Source: Gordionus sp. m RMFG-2023 (taxonomy: Eukaryota; Nematomorpha; Gordioida; Chordodea; Parachordodidae). From it: a DNA stretch of 64,000 bases. Position 1 is the first letter of the stretch, and every line of letters begins with the position of its first letter. A program made the translations under genes and the position numbers. The DNA is taken from contig NC_088776.1 of the NCBI RefSeq assembly GCF_954871325.1, positions 5,587,985-5,651,984 of the forward strand, read 5' to 3'. Under the pieces are notes generated by a model. That model did no database searches. It worked only from the letters and a program-made list of their open reading frames with translations, and was not told where the DNA came from. Of the stretch, positions 52,691 through 64,000 are shown in pieces.

Positions 52691-53571
52691 ATATATAGTG
52701 TTATCTTACTTTTATACTTTTGCGGGACAGGTCGTTCCACGATTCTCCTCAAATTTTCGGGAATAAATATAAACATTTTGACATTTTTCCCCTATTTCAA
52801 AATAGATTTTTTTAAAATTAAAATTATAAAGGATTTTTTAATAATATGGCGCAAAAAATATATAATATAGAATGATTTTACTGAAAATTTATAGTTATTC
52901 GAATTATTTATTTAATAGAAAAATTTTATCAAAGACTTAGATTGTTGGTCATTTGTAGTCTTACCGTAAGAATTATTTCTGACTTGTTCATTGGCTGAGA
53001 TAACTCGGAGCCCCTATGGTCTAAAAAGCAGTAAAATTAAATGCGTTATTATTAAGACTATTAAAATACTTAATATTAAGAGGATTGATGTAATAAATTC
53101 TTGCGAAAAATATTTGGTGTCGGGTGAAGATGTAACAGATGTCTTGTGCCTAAGTTTCAATTAATCGCGCTTTAGAGATTTTCGAATTTTTCCAAAATTC
53201 ATAAATTTACTTAATTAAAACTTTCCGATTCCACATCATATGCCCTTCAAGGATTCTACAATTTTAAGAGATTTCTTGTAAATGTAAATTTAGTATAATT
53301 CTATAATACTAAATCAGCAGGCTTGCGTATTATCATTTAAAAAAAAATTTTTTAAAATTATTTTTCGTTTTTTTATATATTTCTAAAAATTAGATTAAAA
53401 TTTATTACCTAAAATTTTTTAATCTATTCCATTATCTTCGAAAAAAAATTGAATGAAACAAATTACGGTTTAAATTGTTAGATTTTGAATATTAGTTTTA
53501 GTTTTAAATGCTTATCTATATTTAAATACAAAAAGCCTAAAAACTAAAACATGATATTTTTTAAAATAATT

Positions 53572-54846
53572 TTAGTCTACTTTCTTTGCTAGAGCTGAAC
53601 AAAGTTGAAGTTGGCTTAAACACTGCCAACTATCGCCCTCATAATTAAGTTCCTTAGAGATTCTTTGCCAAATTACTAATTCCCATGTATGCAAATTATA
53701 TTTTTTCACATCACTCTTACCACTAACACATCATCTATATATTCAATATAATATTAATAATAAAAATTATCAAATTTTACTTGTGTATAATTTATTGATT
53801 CAAAGTGGTTTTTTTAACCATTATTCATTTCACTTAAAATATACACTCTTATTAATTAAAATGTTTGATTCATCACTTTTACCAATTACAGTAGTTGGTT
53901 TTTCTTCTTTATTCATAAAATCCTTTGTAGACATTATCTAGAAAATATATAATGTAAATCATCATGATAATATAATCCAAATAGAATGTATTATAAAATG
54001 TATGAGCTATAATAATATCTTATATAGCATTTATCACATGTCCCAACTCAAATATTTTAACCTCAATTGTTGAATAAACATGGGCATCTTCCAAACACTG
54101 CAGTCATTTTTAAGGAAAAAATTGGATATCTGATTAGGTTATAACAAGATGGAACTCTTTCTGCAAATCCGTGAAATTAATATAATCTTATTAAGGATAA
54201 TGGCAACAAATTTGAACAATCTCGTAATATAGAGATTTTCAGATAATGACAAGCCATACAATATAATAAACAATTTTATAAATTATGTAACCTGCAAGGC
54301 TCTTTCAATTTTAGAGAGAGAAGAAAAAATGCATTTGGGAATTCTCACTCCCACGCTTAATTTTTCTAATATTAAAAAATGGCTTTGAATAATTTCATTT
54401 TGTAAGTCACTTATTAATGCAATTTAGCAAGACAAAGATAAAAGTTATACAGTTGAAGCATTGTTCACGATTTATATTTTTATAATATTTTATTTCAATT
54501 GAATATATAAGCAATAATTCACCCGCTATTAAAATCAAATTGGCCCTCGTAAAAACTAAGAAAGCTAGAACTTATTTCCTGCTTGAGAAAAGATCTTGAC
54601 ATAAAAAAAAAGGTACACTTGATTCCTTTAAAAAACAACATATGTACAGATACTAATATAGATTTTAAAAAAAATAGGATGAGGAAATAAGATTCTTTTG
54701 ACGATAAATTTTTTTTTCAAAATAAGGATTATTCTCTAATTTTTAAAATATTCCCCCATCCTCAATTAAAATTTTTATTTATCTAATATAATAAAACCCT
54801 CCCATTCTCTGCGCTTTCTGAATTTGGGTTAAGCACAGCGAGCACT
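53572..54846 (-). CDS. Unrecognised gene, 3'-terminal exons
   Basis: Six minus-strand exons join in phase with GT..AG introns: 54798-54846, 54523-54581 (or from 54578), 54292-54409, 54062-54097 (or to 54038), 53845-53937 and 53572-53715 (TAA). The reading contains LNPNSESAENGR, SSSFLSFYEGQFDFNSGDLQ, IQSHFLILEKLSVGVRIPK, SSLSKIERALQCLEDAHVYS, then a lysine/serine-rich linker and the C-terminus HTWELVIWQRISKEL, SWQCLSQLQLCSALAKKVD. Composition is soluble and largely helical, like the end of a large scaffold or adaptor protein. I do not recognise the family. Phase agreement over five introns and the non-AT-biased residues argue for a real gene. A further exon ending at 55569 (see next entry) would fit the phase. 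The 5' part is not found, and some exon limits are ambiguous. Confidence 0.5.
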
Positions 54847-55568
54847 CTTGTTTATCTGATCAAAAATTTAAAAAATTTATTAATTTTTGTACTATTTTAT
54901 TTATAAATTATATTCTAAAAATAATTAAAGATATCTTATAATAAGAATAAAATTCGTAATTAGATGTTCACTTAGGTGCTAATTAATATCATATGACATG
55001 GCAAAATAATATTGTATTTTTTGTTTCACAATTTACCTTACCACCGAATGAACTTATTTTTTACCTTCTTTATGTAGACATTACTTTGCTTTAAATTAGA
55101 TTTTAGAATGATATTTTATAATAAATAAATAATTATATATATATTTAAAATTATTATAAACATAAAGCGCCATCTTGTGAATTGAATATTATTTAATTAT
55201 ATATATTTTAATTTTTTTATAATATAAATACATAAAAAAATATAAACAATTTTCCATCAAATTTGAATATCGATTTATATAAATGCTGATTAGAACTATA
55301 GGTAAAAATATCAATAAATTTTTATTTAAGTTGAAAAGATAAGATAATATTTTAAAAAATAATTCACCTTTAAAATAATTATATCTCTCCTCTTAACTTT
55401 TTTTAATCTCATATCGTATATATAACTTTACACAAGACCAAAAATTAGAATATAAAAAAAAATATTTTTTTATAAAAATAAAATTAAGAGTAAAATACGA
55501 CGAGGTGAAATCTATCAAATAAGTATTTTTTATAAAATTGAGAAGAGGTCAAAATCGTCATTCAACAT

Positions 55569-55730
55569 TCTCTCTCTTCTGAAAAGCTTTCCCAATATTT
55601 CATCTAAGCTGTCACAGTGAGCTTGTCTTCCAAATGGCTTATCGTTTCGATTGTTCAAGTTGTTGCATAAGTCAGTAATCGTTGACTTGTCCAAATCGTT
55701 TATTGTGTTTGTACGTCGGTTTGTTTAAAT
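55569..55730 (-). CDS. Possible upstream exon of the unrecognised gene
   Basis: The minus-strand frame (INDLDKSTITDLCNNL, then RQAHCDSLDEILGKLFRRER) ends at a GT donor at 55568-55567 in phase 2, which fits the exon at 54846. Just upstream the reading moves to another frame with similar ND-L-DK repeats (55854-55672), so either a break or another small intron lies near 55730. Moderate to low confidence. Confidence 0.5.
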
Positions 55731-56489
55731 CGTCTATGAGTTTGCACATTAGTTTGTCCAAATCATTTTTATTATCCTTGTCATAAGTTGTTTTCATCGT
55801 TTGCAATTTTGTCATATAAGCTTGCTTGTGGTACTCGGTTGTTATTATTATCAATTTCCAAAATTGTTACCATCATCAGTCAGTCGTGAATAATTAGGAA
55901 TAATAATTGATCAAATTGGATATTATAGAATAAGTAAATTATAGAAATAATATAAGAATATGAAATAATGTGTAGAATATGAATCAAATTAAATAAATGG
56001 AATAATTGAATGGAATGATAAATCAATAAAATTAATATATAAAATTTTTGTGGTTTAATTATTTTTCGCGTTTTAGTGTTAAATTGGTGGTATGCGGACG
56101 TAAGTATATGTTTTATACCATAATAATTGCAAAATTTTTCAAAATCATTACTTGTGAAGTTGCTATTATCAATAACTATGGTTTCAGATATTCCGAATAG
56201 CGAAATGGCGTTAAAAATTTCTTTTAATGTGATTTCGGTTGTAATATTTTTGACAGAAACAATAATTGGAAAGTGTTGTAGCCATTAAAAAAAGAAGAAA
56301 TAAATTTAATATAATATACTAAATGTCAGTTCATTTTTCTGATATGAATAATTAATTTTTCCTTGGGGATGATGGATTGAGGAAAAATGGGGATTTTGGG
56401 GAAGATCACCGTTGAAAAGAAAGGACAACGATATCAAGAATGAACGAAAAAACAAGATGATTATGTAATTATATTGATAATATATTGAT

Positions 56490-56660
56490 TGTTTTAGATA
56501 TATTAGATGACTGTTTTAGATATATTAGATGACTGTTTTAGATATATTAGATGACTGTTTTGGATACATTATATAAATATATGGATAATAAATATTAACC
56601 ATTGAATTGAGATTGGTAAATTAATAAATATTAACCATTGAATGAAGATTGGTAAATGAA
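56490..56660. repeat. Two adjacent minisatellites
   Basis: About 3.5 copies of a 22-bp unit (TTTTAGATATATTAGATGACTG) at 56490-56567, then two copies of an about 41-bp unit containing AATATTAACCATTGAAT and GATTGGTAAAT at 56585-56660. Confidence 0.5.
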
Positions 56661-56922
56661 TTGGTATGTGGGAGATTCCCCCCCCCCTCTTTTTTTAAAA
56701 AAGGATTTAAAATAAATTCTTAAATTGAATTATTTTTGTATGATGCTTTTTATGTTCATGCGCATTTTTTTTTGTCTAATGTTTCCACTTTTTCAGGAAA
56801 ATTCTGTCCAGGATTAACATAAAGAAAATGATTTATGGTTAGACTCTCTCTGGCTCTCATAAGTTAAAAAAAATTATATGCTAATAGTTCTAATAAACCT
56901 AGACAAAATATATGCCTTCCAT

Positions 56923-57106
56923 TTCTGATAAATTTACCCCACTTTTTTTGGAAAAATAAATAACCCTTTCATTTTTCAATTATAATTTATATTATATATG
57001 TGGCATGGGGATTCTTCTGATAAATTTACCCCACTTTTTTTGGAAAAATAAATAACCCTTTCATTTTTCAATTATAATTTATATTATATATGTGGCATGG
57101 GGATTC
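56923..57106. repeat. Exact 92-bp tandem duplication
   Basis: Copies 56923-57014 and 57015-57106 start TTCTGATAAATTTACCCCAC and look identical, so the duplication is very recent or an assembly effect. Confidence 0.5.
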
Positions 57107-57548
57107 GCAAACTCTTGATTTTAAATCCTTTACCGAGGTCGATTTAAAAAATTTTAAAATCTGAACCGGAAATGTATTCTAGCCTGTGTAGAGTTTCCAA
57201 ACTGTAAATTTAAAAATAATTTTGCCATGAACTTTAGAACTACTTCCAATTTATATTATTTTTTTTCATATAAATTAGAAGTAGTTTCTAAAGTTCTTGG
57301 GAAAATTGTTTGAAATTTCCAGTTTGGGAATTCTACACATGCTAGAATAAATTTCAATCGAATTTCACAATTTTTTTAAATCGCCCTCGGTAAAGGATCA
57401 TATAAACATTAATATAAATTAGAAGTAGTTTTCTAAAGTTCTTGGGAAAATTAAGTTTGGGAATTCTACACATGCTAGAATACATTTCCGGTTAAATCGG
57501 ATTTTAAAATTTTTTAGCCCTCGGTAAACGATTTAAAATCAAGAGATT
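57107..57548. mobile_element. Foldback MITE with internal duplication
   Basis: Left GCAAACTCTTGATTTTAAAT, then CTTTACCGAGG, is inverted at the right as CCTCGGTAAACG, then ATTTAAAATCAAGAG. A middle block (TAGAAGTAGTTTCTAAAGTTC, AATTCTACACATGCTAGAAT) occurs twice. CCGGAAATGTATTCTAGC links it to the palindromic MITEs at 4955 and 42011. Confidence 0.5.
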
Positions 57549-58123
57549 TTGAATCCCCATACTACATATATGTAAAAAATAATCTTAATATTTAAGATAC
57601 TTATAAAATAATTATAAAAAAAATGTTTTTCATTATACTTAGTTTATGCCTTTTTTTTCTTCCGAGTCCATTACTTATGTTGATAAAAAATAATATTGTA
57701 TAGAACAAAATAACATGCTAAAAAATTAATTAAATCGAGTTTCTAGTTTCTAATTAAAATTTTATGCCCATAATTATACACTCAGAAATATGTTGGGCAA
57801 AAAGACACCGGACATTTATTTTTTTAAATTACCCATTTTTAAAGCATTAAAATTTATAAAATAGGTATATCTTGTACAGTGTCTCTTTTTTTTATTAGGG
57901 CAATTTCTACTTTTTATTTCAGAACATAGGATTCCCAAAAAAGACGATGTCTAATGTTTAAGCCATTCTTGCTTTCAAGTTTAAAAAAATAAAAATAAAT
58001 ACTGACTAATAGTTCTAAACTTTAAAAAAAAATGTCTTCTATCTCTTAATCGATTTAACCTGTTTTTCAAAATGAAATTATTTAGTCTTAAACTTTCGTA
58101 AAAATAATTTATAGCGTATATAT

Positions 58124-58275
58124 CAGAGACCTGCGGGCCCGGCCCTAAGCTCAGCTCGGGTTTGGGACCGGGACTATATTTTAATTTTTTTAAATATACC
58201 CGGGCTTGGGCCTGGCCTTAAAAAATTTTAGAAGAAAAATCCGGGCCGGGTTGTTCTAATGGTACCTTTGCTCTG
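58124..58275. mobile_element. MITE, CAGAGACCTGCAG family
   Basis: The tips CAGAGACCTGCGGGCCCGGC and GGTACCTTTGCTCTG are inverse at the outer bases. 152 bp with GC-rich foldback arms. The flanks are TA repeats, so the target duplication cannot be judged. Confidence 0.5.
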
Positions 58276-58904
58276 TATATATATATATATATAAGGAGAA
58301 GAATGTTGGAATTTAATCATAAAATATTTTTAAAAAAAAGGTTTTGATAAATTTTTTTTCGTCCAACTCCATTTCTTGAATATTCTAATATTATTCGAAT
58401 GCTATTTACTAATATCAAATATTCCAGTCAATTAGCGTAATTTAAATATATATTCCAGTAGTTGTAAAAATGTTTTTCCCTATTAAATTTCAGACATTTT
58501 CTCCATAAATTTCGAATATATTTTTTTTTATAAATTATAATGAATATAAAAGTAGTTCACAGTATACAGGACAAGAGTTTCCCGAAAATTTAGAAGTATA
58601 ATATCGTAACACATTTCCTGTCAAATTCAGATTATTTTCATATTTTAAAATATCCCATAAAATTGTGAAATTCCAAATTCCCAAGGCATTCCTTATAAGT
58701 TCGACAAATAGGATTTTATATTTAACGAAAAATTGTAATAATGTATATAATAAATCATAATAAAATGAACATATACCTATACTAAGGTTTTTAATGCAAC
58801 GATGGAACCATATTATAATCATGTCTATATTGAGAATATATTTACTTCATGTTCGCCATTTTATATTGGTTCTGATAGACAATGCAGTACTATTTCCGAG
58901 AGGC

Positions 58905-59765
58905 TACAAAAATTATATTTTTTTTTTTATAGTATAAAGATAACCACTAAATTTTCTTTCTTTCGATTGATTGAAGATGTCATAGATTTCTACTAAATAT
59001 CCTTCGGATTTTGGAAAATCGTTCCAATCCAGTAGGTAACTTTTTCCTTCATCTTCCGGTTTTATTTCTTTCACTGGTTTACAGGGACTCATTGTTAATA
59101 ACAATATATGATATTATGGCTCAAAATTATATTATTTCGATAACGATTACAATTTACAATAAAAACTATAAGCTATATAAAAATAAAATTAACACAAGGG
59201 AGTGCATCTGGTTTATGGCACTGTGGATTGATATACTGTGAGACTTACAAATTTCCAATAACTGGCATAGGTAAAAATCTTCCTGAGGATCGCCCGAAAT
59301 TAAGCGCGTTTTGGCCGAGTGCCTTGAAAACCTTTGCTCTTGGGTCCAAAAGCAGCGATTGTGCCAGAAACAATGGGAATTAGAGTGATGTTAGGAATGC
59401 TAATATAATTTTTCTAATTTTCGCTCTTAACTAAGGTATAAGAGCTAAAGAATGGTGCAAACCGATCAAGACATGTATAATCCCTGGCTAGCGTGAAATG
59501 AACAATAACTTTGAGCTATGTTACCATATATTTGTCATTAACAAAGAGTACCTGTAAACCAGTGAAAGAGATAAAACTGGAGAAAGATCGAGGAAAGAAT
59601 TATCGCCTGAATTGGAACGGGTTTCCAGAATCCAAATGATATTTAATAGAATGAAATCTATGACATCTTCAATCAATCAAAAGAAGCATTATGGGTTTAG
59701 AAAATATAAATTTAGTGGCTTTCTTTTATACTATAAAAGAAATATAATTTTTGTAGACTTTCGTT
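58905..59765. repeat. Inverted duplication of an about 200-bp coding-like segment
   Basis: The arm 58905-59115 returns in inverse at about 59530-59765. On the minus strand the first arm reads CKPVKEIKPEDEGKSYLLDW, then NDFPKSEGYLVEIYDIFNQS; the plus strand of the second arm gives a diverged, interrupted version (KNYRLNWNGFPESK, NEIYDIFNQSKE). Protein-like, unrecognised. The 410 bp between the arms is unrelated. It may be a foldback element that captured a gene piece, or an inverted gene duplication. Confidence 0.5.
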
Positions 59766-59890
59766 TATATTTTTAATAATAAAAATTTTTTATAATATTT
59801 TAATTTTTTTTTTATAACAAAAATAAAATTTTTGAAGGGAAATATAAAATAATTAAAATATTTTTTATGCAAAATCTGCAATTTTTTTTA

Positions 59891-60074
59891 TTATTATGTA
59901 TTGTATAAGTTCAATAAAATGAAATGGTATCATTTTTTCAAAGGGATAATCTGAACTATTATGAAAATAATTAATTATTTTATTATTATGTATTGTATAA
60001 GTTCAATAAAATGAAATGGTATCATTTTTTCAAAGGGATAATCTCAACTATTATGAAAATAATTAATTATTTTA
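59891..60074. repeat. 92-bp tandem duplication
   Basis: Copies 59891-59982 and 59983-60074 (starting TTATTATGTATTGTATAAGT) differ at about one base in the compared part. Confidence 0.5.
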
Positions 60075-61679
60075 TTATATATTGTACTTAACTTCTTCAG
60101 TTTTATATATATCTTTTACAAATCAAATCTAAATACATCAATTAATAATCATACACAACAAATATATTTGAATACATTTAATCATATTACCAATAGTCTA
60201 AGGTTAATTGATTCTATTATAGACTCAAATGACAATTTACATTACAGTATAACATGAATCTATCAATTGATGGCACATCAGGGCACTTTAGCGGGAAGAG
60301 TGATGATGCGTTTGCTTCATTGAATCTGTGGGGGGGGGGGGTTATCTCATGAGGTTACTATCTTAATCAAATATATATAGCCAGCATCCATTTTATATTT
60401 AAATATATTTCAGTCATCGGGGTGTAGATTATACTCCTAGGCGTAGTCAAGGAGGGGAGCCACTATTAGGTGAGTTTTATCCTATAAATTTTATTATCTT
60501 TAGGTCCTATATTTCCAGATCTATGGCTGTAGTCATCATCATATTTTATTTACCAATCGCTAGCCACGTATAATCAAAACTTTAACAAAATAAGAAGAAG
60601 AAAATAATAATTCATTATAATTTTCTAATTTAACATTATAATTACTAAACAATTTGTTAAAAAAAATAAATAAATTATTACAAAAATATATTTAAAAAAA
60701 ATTATTAACTTTTTAACTTATTTTTCTTTTAAAATTCTTATTAATAATGATATATTATTATTTGAGGGAGAGAATGAAGAGTGCCGGGAGAGAGGGGGAG
60801 GGGTGAAGAGGGTAAGAGCGAAATTGTTTATCTGCTTAAAATTAAAATAATATTTAGCCTAGCTAATTAATATAAATAAACTTATTGTCAAAATTTTATA
60901 TTAGGGTATTAATACAGTACAGCTATAAGTCAAGTTTGACAAAAATAATATTTACTCCGACCATTCTTACTAATAGTTCGTAGGACTTCTTCCATTCTCA
61001 GGGCAATACCGCATTCTTAAAAAAAAATTTAATTTAGGAAAATTATTTTTTTCAAAATCTTTTCCCCGGCCGCACTTTCAAACAATTTTTGGAATAAATT
61101 TTTTTTGTAATTAATATTAGTTTTACAAGTTAGGCACTCTATACTTTTCTGAAGGAAGAGGATTCACGTTTAAGTGCAATGAGAGAGAATCCCGAATTAG
61201 GAAACGCTTCTAGTGCGATGTGTCACATTTAAGTCAAAAATTTAATAACGTTAATAAATAAAAACGAGTGTGAACGTTAAAATTTTTGAAATTTCAATAT
61301 TTTTAATGGCAAGCAGGTTAAACGTTCTGTCCCATAGTCGAGCGCATATATTTTACAACCTTTTAAAGTTCAAAATGGCAACAGAATTGAAAGGAATATA
61401 ATAGTTATTGTTATAGCTCGTACATCCCAGATTCATCTATATCTTTTTCTTGATTATTATGTATTACAATGATGATGAAAGTAGAATAAAATTATTATAA
61501 AAACGATTAATCACATTACAAGGTAGATTATACTTGTAAGTTGTTAGTATTACAGCCGATTTATTTTTAAAAGACCTAACTAAATAAAAAAAAATGATAC
61601 ATTTTTTTTTCTAAATGAGTGCTCATTTCGGAAAATTTGGGTGCTAAACTTTCAAAGTCGTGTAATAATATATAGATTG
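60075..61679. other. Intergenic DNA
   Basis: AT-rich, with a G run at about 60331-60340. A short open minus-strand stretch near 60965-61020 (GIALRMEEVLRTISKNGRS) has coding-like composition but no recognisable family or exon context. Confidence 0.5.
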
Positions 61680-61790
61680 CTAAGAATATAAATACGCTAT
61701 GAACTATTGGTCTTATTATACCTTCTTTCAGGCATCTGTCTAGTTTCTTGTCTATCTCCTCTAGCCATTATAACGCCCTTATGCCACAAA
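61680..61790 (-). mobile_element. Ty3/Gypsy reverse transcriptase fossil, small piece
   Basis: The minus strand reads LEEIDKKLDRCLKEGIIRPI, the start of a Ty3/Gypsy reverse transcriptase domain. Only about 100 bp is recognisable, and the piece is dead. Confidence 0.5.
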
Positions 61791-61939
61791 TTTAGGCTGG
61801 TAGTATTCCAATAATCTTATTGACATGGGGGTGTCCGAAATTAGTGTTTAAATTATATATAGAAATTTTCATATTTATATTGTTTTGTCATGGCAACGTT
61901 TCATTGGGGTGGGTCTATTTATCGCTTGGCTGAAAATAT

Positions 61940-63272
61940 CAGAGTTGTTCTACTTAGCGCGCTATCTTTTTTGGTAGCTATAGCTAATAGCTGCTACTTT
62001 TTTTAAAATTATTTAATTTTTTAGCGCGCTACTTTTTTTAAAAGTAGCTTTAAAAAAATATAATGAATGTAAGTATAAACATGAAAATTTAAATATAATA
62101 TCATAATTAATTATAATTTATTATTTAATTTTGAAATTTAAATATATTTTCAATTTTTAATTTATATTTTCAATCTGTGTTAATAATCTAAAATGGCATC
62201 GCCCATGGATATCCAAATCCTTTAAAGTGATTCAGACATGGAAGATTCAATGGAAGAAAATGTACTTAATAGCTCTAATAACGATTTCCCATTCCCTAGA
62301 TTTGAAAAATTTTTTAAAATAAATATTAAAACAAAATCTGGATTCAAATTCCTGTGCTTAAAATGTAAAAAAAATATATCATCAAATCAATCGAGTAGCT
62401 ATAACCTGAAGAAACACCTAAAGGTAAATTGTTATTTTACATTATAATATTATTTATTTTATTAGACTGTTCACGCCAATTTCTATAAGGAAATAGAGAA
62501 ACATATAAAAAATTTTGGTATAAGAGAATCTTCATTCAAAAAGACAAATACTATCCAAACCAAATTAACTGATAATAAACATGCCAATATTTCACAAAAA
62601 TTGGATGATAAAGTAATTGTTGATTTTATTATTGACACAGTTCAGCCACTGTCCTTGGTTGATAATCCATCATTTACTATGATGATTAAAACTTTATCCC
62701 CTGGCACAACAGTTTTATGTCGCCAGACACTTATGAATAAAATAGCCGACAACTTCAAAGTGATGAAAGATGCTCTAATAGTAGAGTTACAGATATCTTA
62801 TGTATGTACACCGGCAGATAGTTGGACACATAACAGAAGGTAAAAACTTATTTATATTTATAAATTGATCTGATTAAATATTTTTAGAGTTTCTTTGCCC
62901 TCAAGTGCTAGTGTCGAGAGATTATTTAGCAAAGCAAAGCTTATACTTTCTGATCGTATCTCTAGACTTGGGGATGATAATATTGAAATGATATTATTTT
63001 TAAAATGCAACAAATTAAATTAATATTTATTTATATTGCTTATTTTTTTATAATCTAAACTAACTATATTTTTATATTTATAAATGTTGATTTTTATATA
63101 TTATTTATTATACATTTACAATATAAGCAAAAAAAAAATAAAAAAAATTTGTTTCATTTGTTTCTAAAATTTTTTTTATAAAAAGTAGCAGTAGCTAATA
63201 GCGCGCTACTATTTTTGACAAATAGCTATAGCGGTAGCGCGCTACTTTTAAAAATAGCGTTTAACAACTCTG
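61940..63272 (+). mobile_element. Short hAT transposon with perfect 8-bp target duplication
   Basis: 1333 bp. The left end CAGAGTTGTTCTACTTAGCG and right end CGTTTAACAACTCTG are terminal inverses, with subterminal AGCGCGCTA and TAGCTATAGC motifs on both sides. GAAAATAT flanks it exactly (61932-61939 and 63273-63280). It sits in a 59-bp tandem repeat. It encodes a spliced protein (next entry) but is far shorter than an autonomous hAT (typically 2.5-5 kb) and lacks the transposase catalytic core. Its tip resembles that of the window's TGTTGTTAAACG MITEs. Confidence 0.5.
62238..63023 (+). CDS. Core-less hAT protein: BED zinc finger + dimerisation region
   Basis: Three exons, 62238-62423, 62466-62839 and 62888-63023 (TAA), join in frame through two small GT..AG introns and give 231 residues. 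Residues 17-65 form a BED zinc finger (C40, C43, H60, H65; H65 comes from exon 2), which binds DNA in hAT transposases. Residues about 80-186 match the N-terminal hAT region (IVDFIIDTVQPLSLVDNPSF, then RQTLMNKIADNF and CTPADSWTHNRR). The protein then jumps to the C-terminal region (SLPSSASVERLFSKAKLILS, then DRISRLGDDNIEMILFLK), used for dimerisation. The RNase-H-like catalytic domain is absent, apparently by internal deletion. An upstream in-frame ATG at 62193 is cut off by TAA at 62223, leaving a 10-codon upstream frame; 62238 is the next start. Such a protein could bind the ends and act as a repressor (inference). Confidence 0.5.
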
Positions 63273-63500
63273 GAAAATATCGCTCGGCTAGGAAATATCA
63301 CTCGGCTAACCACATAATAAATCATTTATTACTAAATATCGCTCGGCTAAGAAATGTCGCTGGGCTAACCACATAATAATTCATTTATTACTAAATATCG
63401 CTCGGCTTAGAAATGTGGCTCGGCTAACCACATAATAAATAAAATGTCTCTCGACTAATGACAATCATTTATTACTAAATATCGCTCGACTGAGAAATAT
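63273..63500. repeat. 59-bp tandem repeat (CTCGGCTAA satellite)
   Basis: About four units containing ATATCGCTCGGCTAAGAAAT and CTAACCACATAATAAATCAT, with a 59-bp step between 63307, 63366 and 63425. A related piece (ATCGCTTGGCTGAAAATAT) lies left of the hAT at 61921-61939, so the element landed inside the array. Confidence 0.5.
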
Positions 63501-64000
63501 AGTTCGGCTATAAATAATTTTTTATTTATATATTATATTTACGATCATATTCTAAGAGAGCTTTCATTTTCTTAATATTAATTGAGAATTATTAATTTTT
63601 ATAAATAAAATAAATGTTTGGACAGGTATAAAAAATTTTCTATTAGATATTTTAGCTTCAATACTTTTATAAAATTAAATTTAATCATAATCCTTTTTTT
63701 TATAAAAGTAAAAAAAATATTTTTCTATCCGCTAAATGGCGTCAATAATATTTATTTTTACCAATAATATAAAAATAATAAATGTTTAATATATTTTTTT
63801 AAAAATTCTAAATACTACCACGTTGGCCTCCTAAATCAACACACCCACTGAGTAACATGACCCAATCCACGTCATGTACGCAACCTTCTTCCACTGTACT
63901 AAGTTTGAGACTGTTCCTCCCTATCAAAAGTGAAATAGTAAGTATAATCGGATTCTGATTTATAAAATAAAATTTACTCATTTTTTTACACTCATGATAG
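63501..64000. other. AT-rich end of window
   Basis: No gene or element recognised on either strand. Confidence 0.5.

Noticed and set aside
60965-61020. Open minus-strand stretch resembling the zinc-finger end of Fpg/Nei glycosylases
   Set aside because: Only one of the four expected cysteine pairs' parts is present, and no further exon was found.

Overview
The window is about 64 kb of very AT-rich DNA with a metazoan gene style: introns with GT..AG ends, long intergenic spacers and a dense load of hAT-type DNA transposons and their short derivatives. A caveolin gene, which is an animal family, supports an animal source. The base composition and hAT load would suit an invertebrate such as a cnidarian or flatworm, but I cannot name the species. 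Most open reading frames in the window are chance frames in AT-rich DNA. The real genes are split into short exons and had to be read exon by exon.

Layout. (1) 247-17963, minus strand: a complete 16-exon gene for mitochondrial leucyl-tRNA synthetase (LARS2), all joins in frame, 1066 codons. Its introns hold MITEs, a hAT fossil, an LTR (Ty3/Gypsy-like) fossil and, in intron 5, a decayed retrocopy of a receptor tyrosine kinase on the opposite strand. (2) 18-34.7 kb: a gene-poor spacer with hAT transposase fossils, one hAT nested inside another, a 1.36 kb element with 67-bp inverted ends, a (GAAA)n microsatellite and several MITEs. (3) 34768-46937, plus strand: a three-exon caveolin-family gene. 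Exon 1 adds 416 polar, probably disordered residues in front of a normal caveolin core. The 9.5 kb first intron carries MITEs. (4) 47-53 kb: a Ty3/Gypsy fossil fragment and several MITEs, two with exact 8-bp target duplications. (5) 53572 to about 55.7 kb, minus strand: six well-joined terminal exons, and a possible seventh, of a gene I do not recognise. (6) 56-61.7 kb: tandem duplications, inverted repeats, MITEs and another Gypsy fossil. (7) 61940-63272: a 1333-bp hAT element with a perfect 8-bp target duplication, sitting in a 59-bp tandem repeat. It still encodes a 231-residue spliced protein that has a BED zinc finger and the hAT C-terminal dimerisation region but no catalytic core.

The two recognised genes have unrelated jobs (mitochondrial translation and membrane caveolae), so no functional cluster is implied. 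The common thread is the hAT superfamily. The small hAT element at 62 kb and the abundant MITEs share a terminal motif, TGTTGTTAAAC, which suggests one family of transposases moved many of the short elements seen here.
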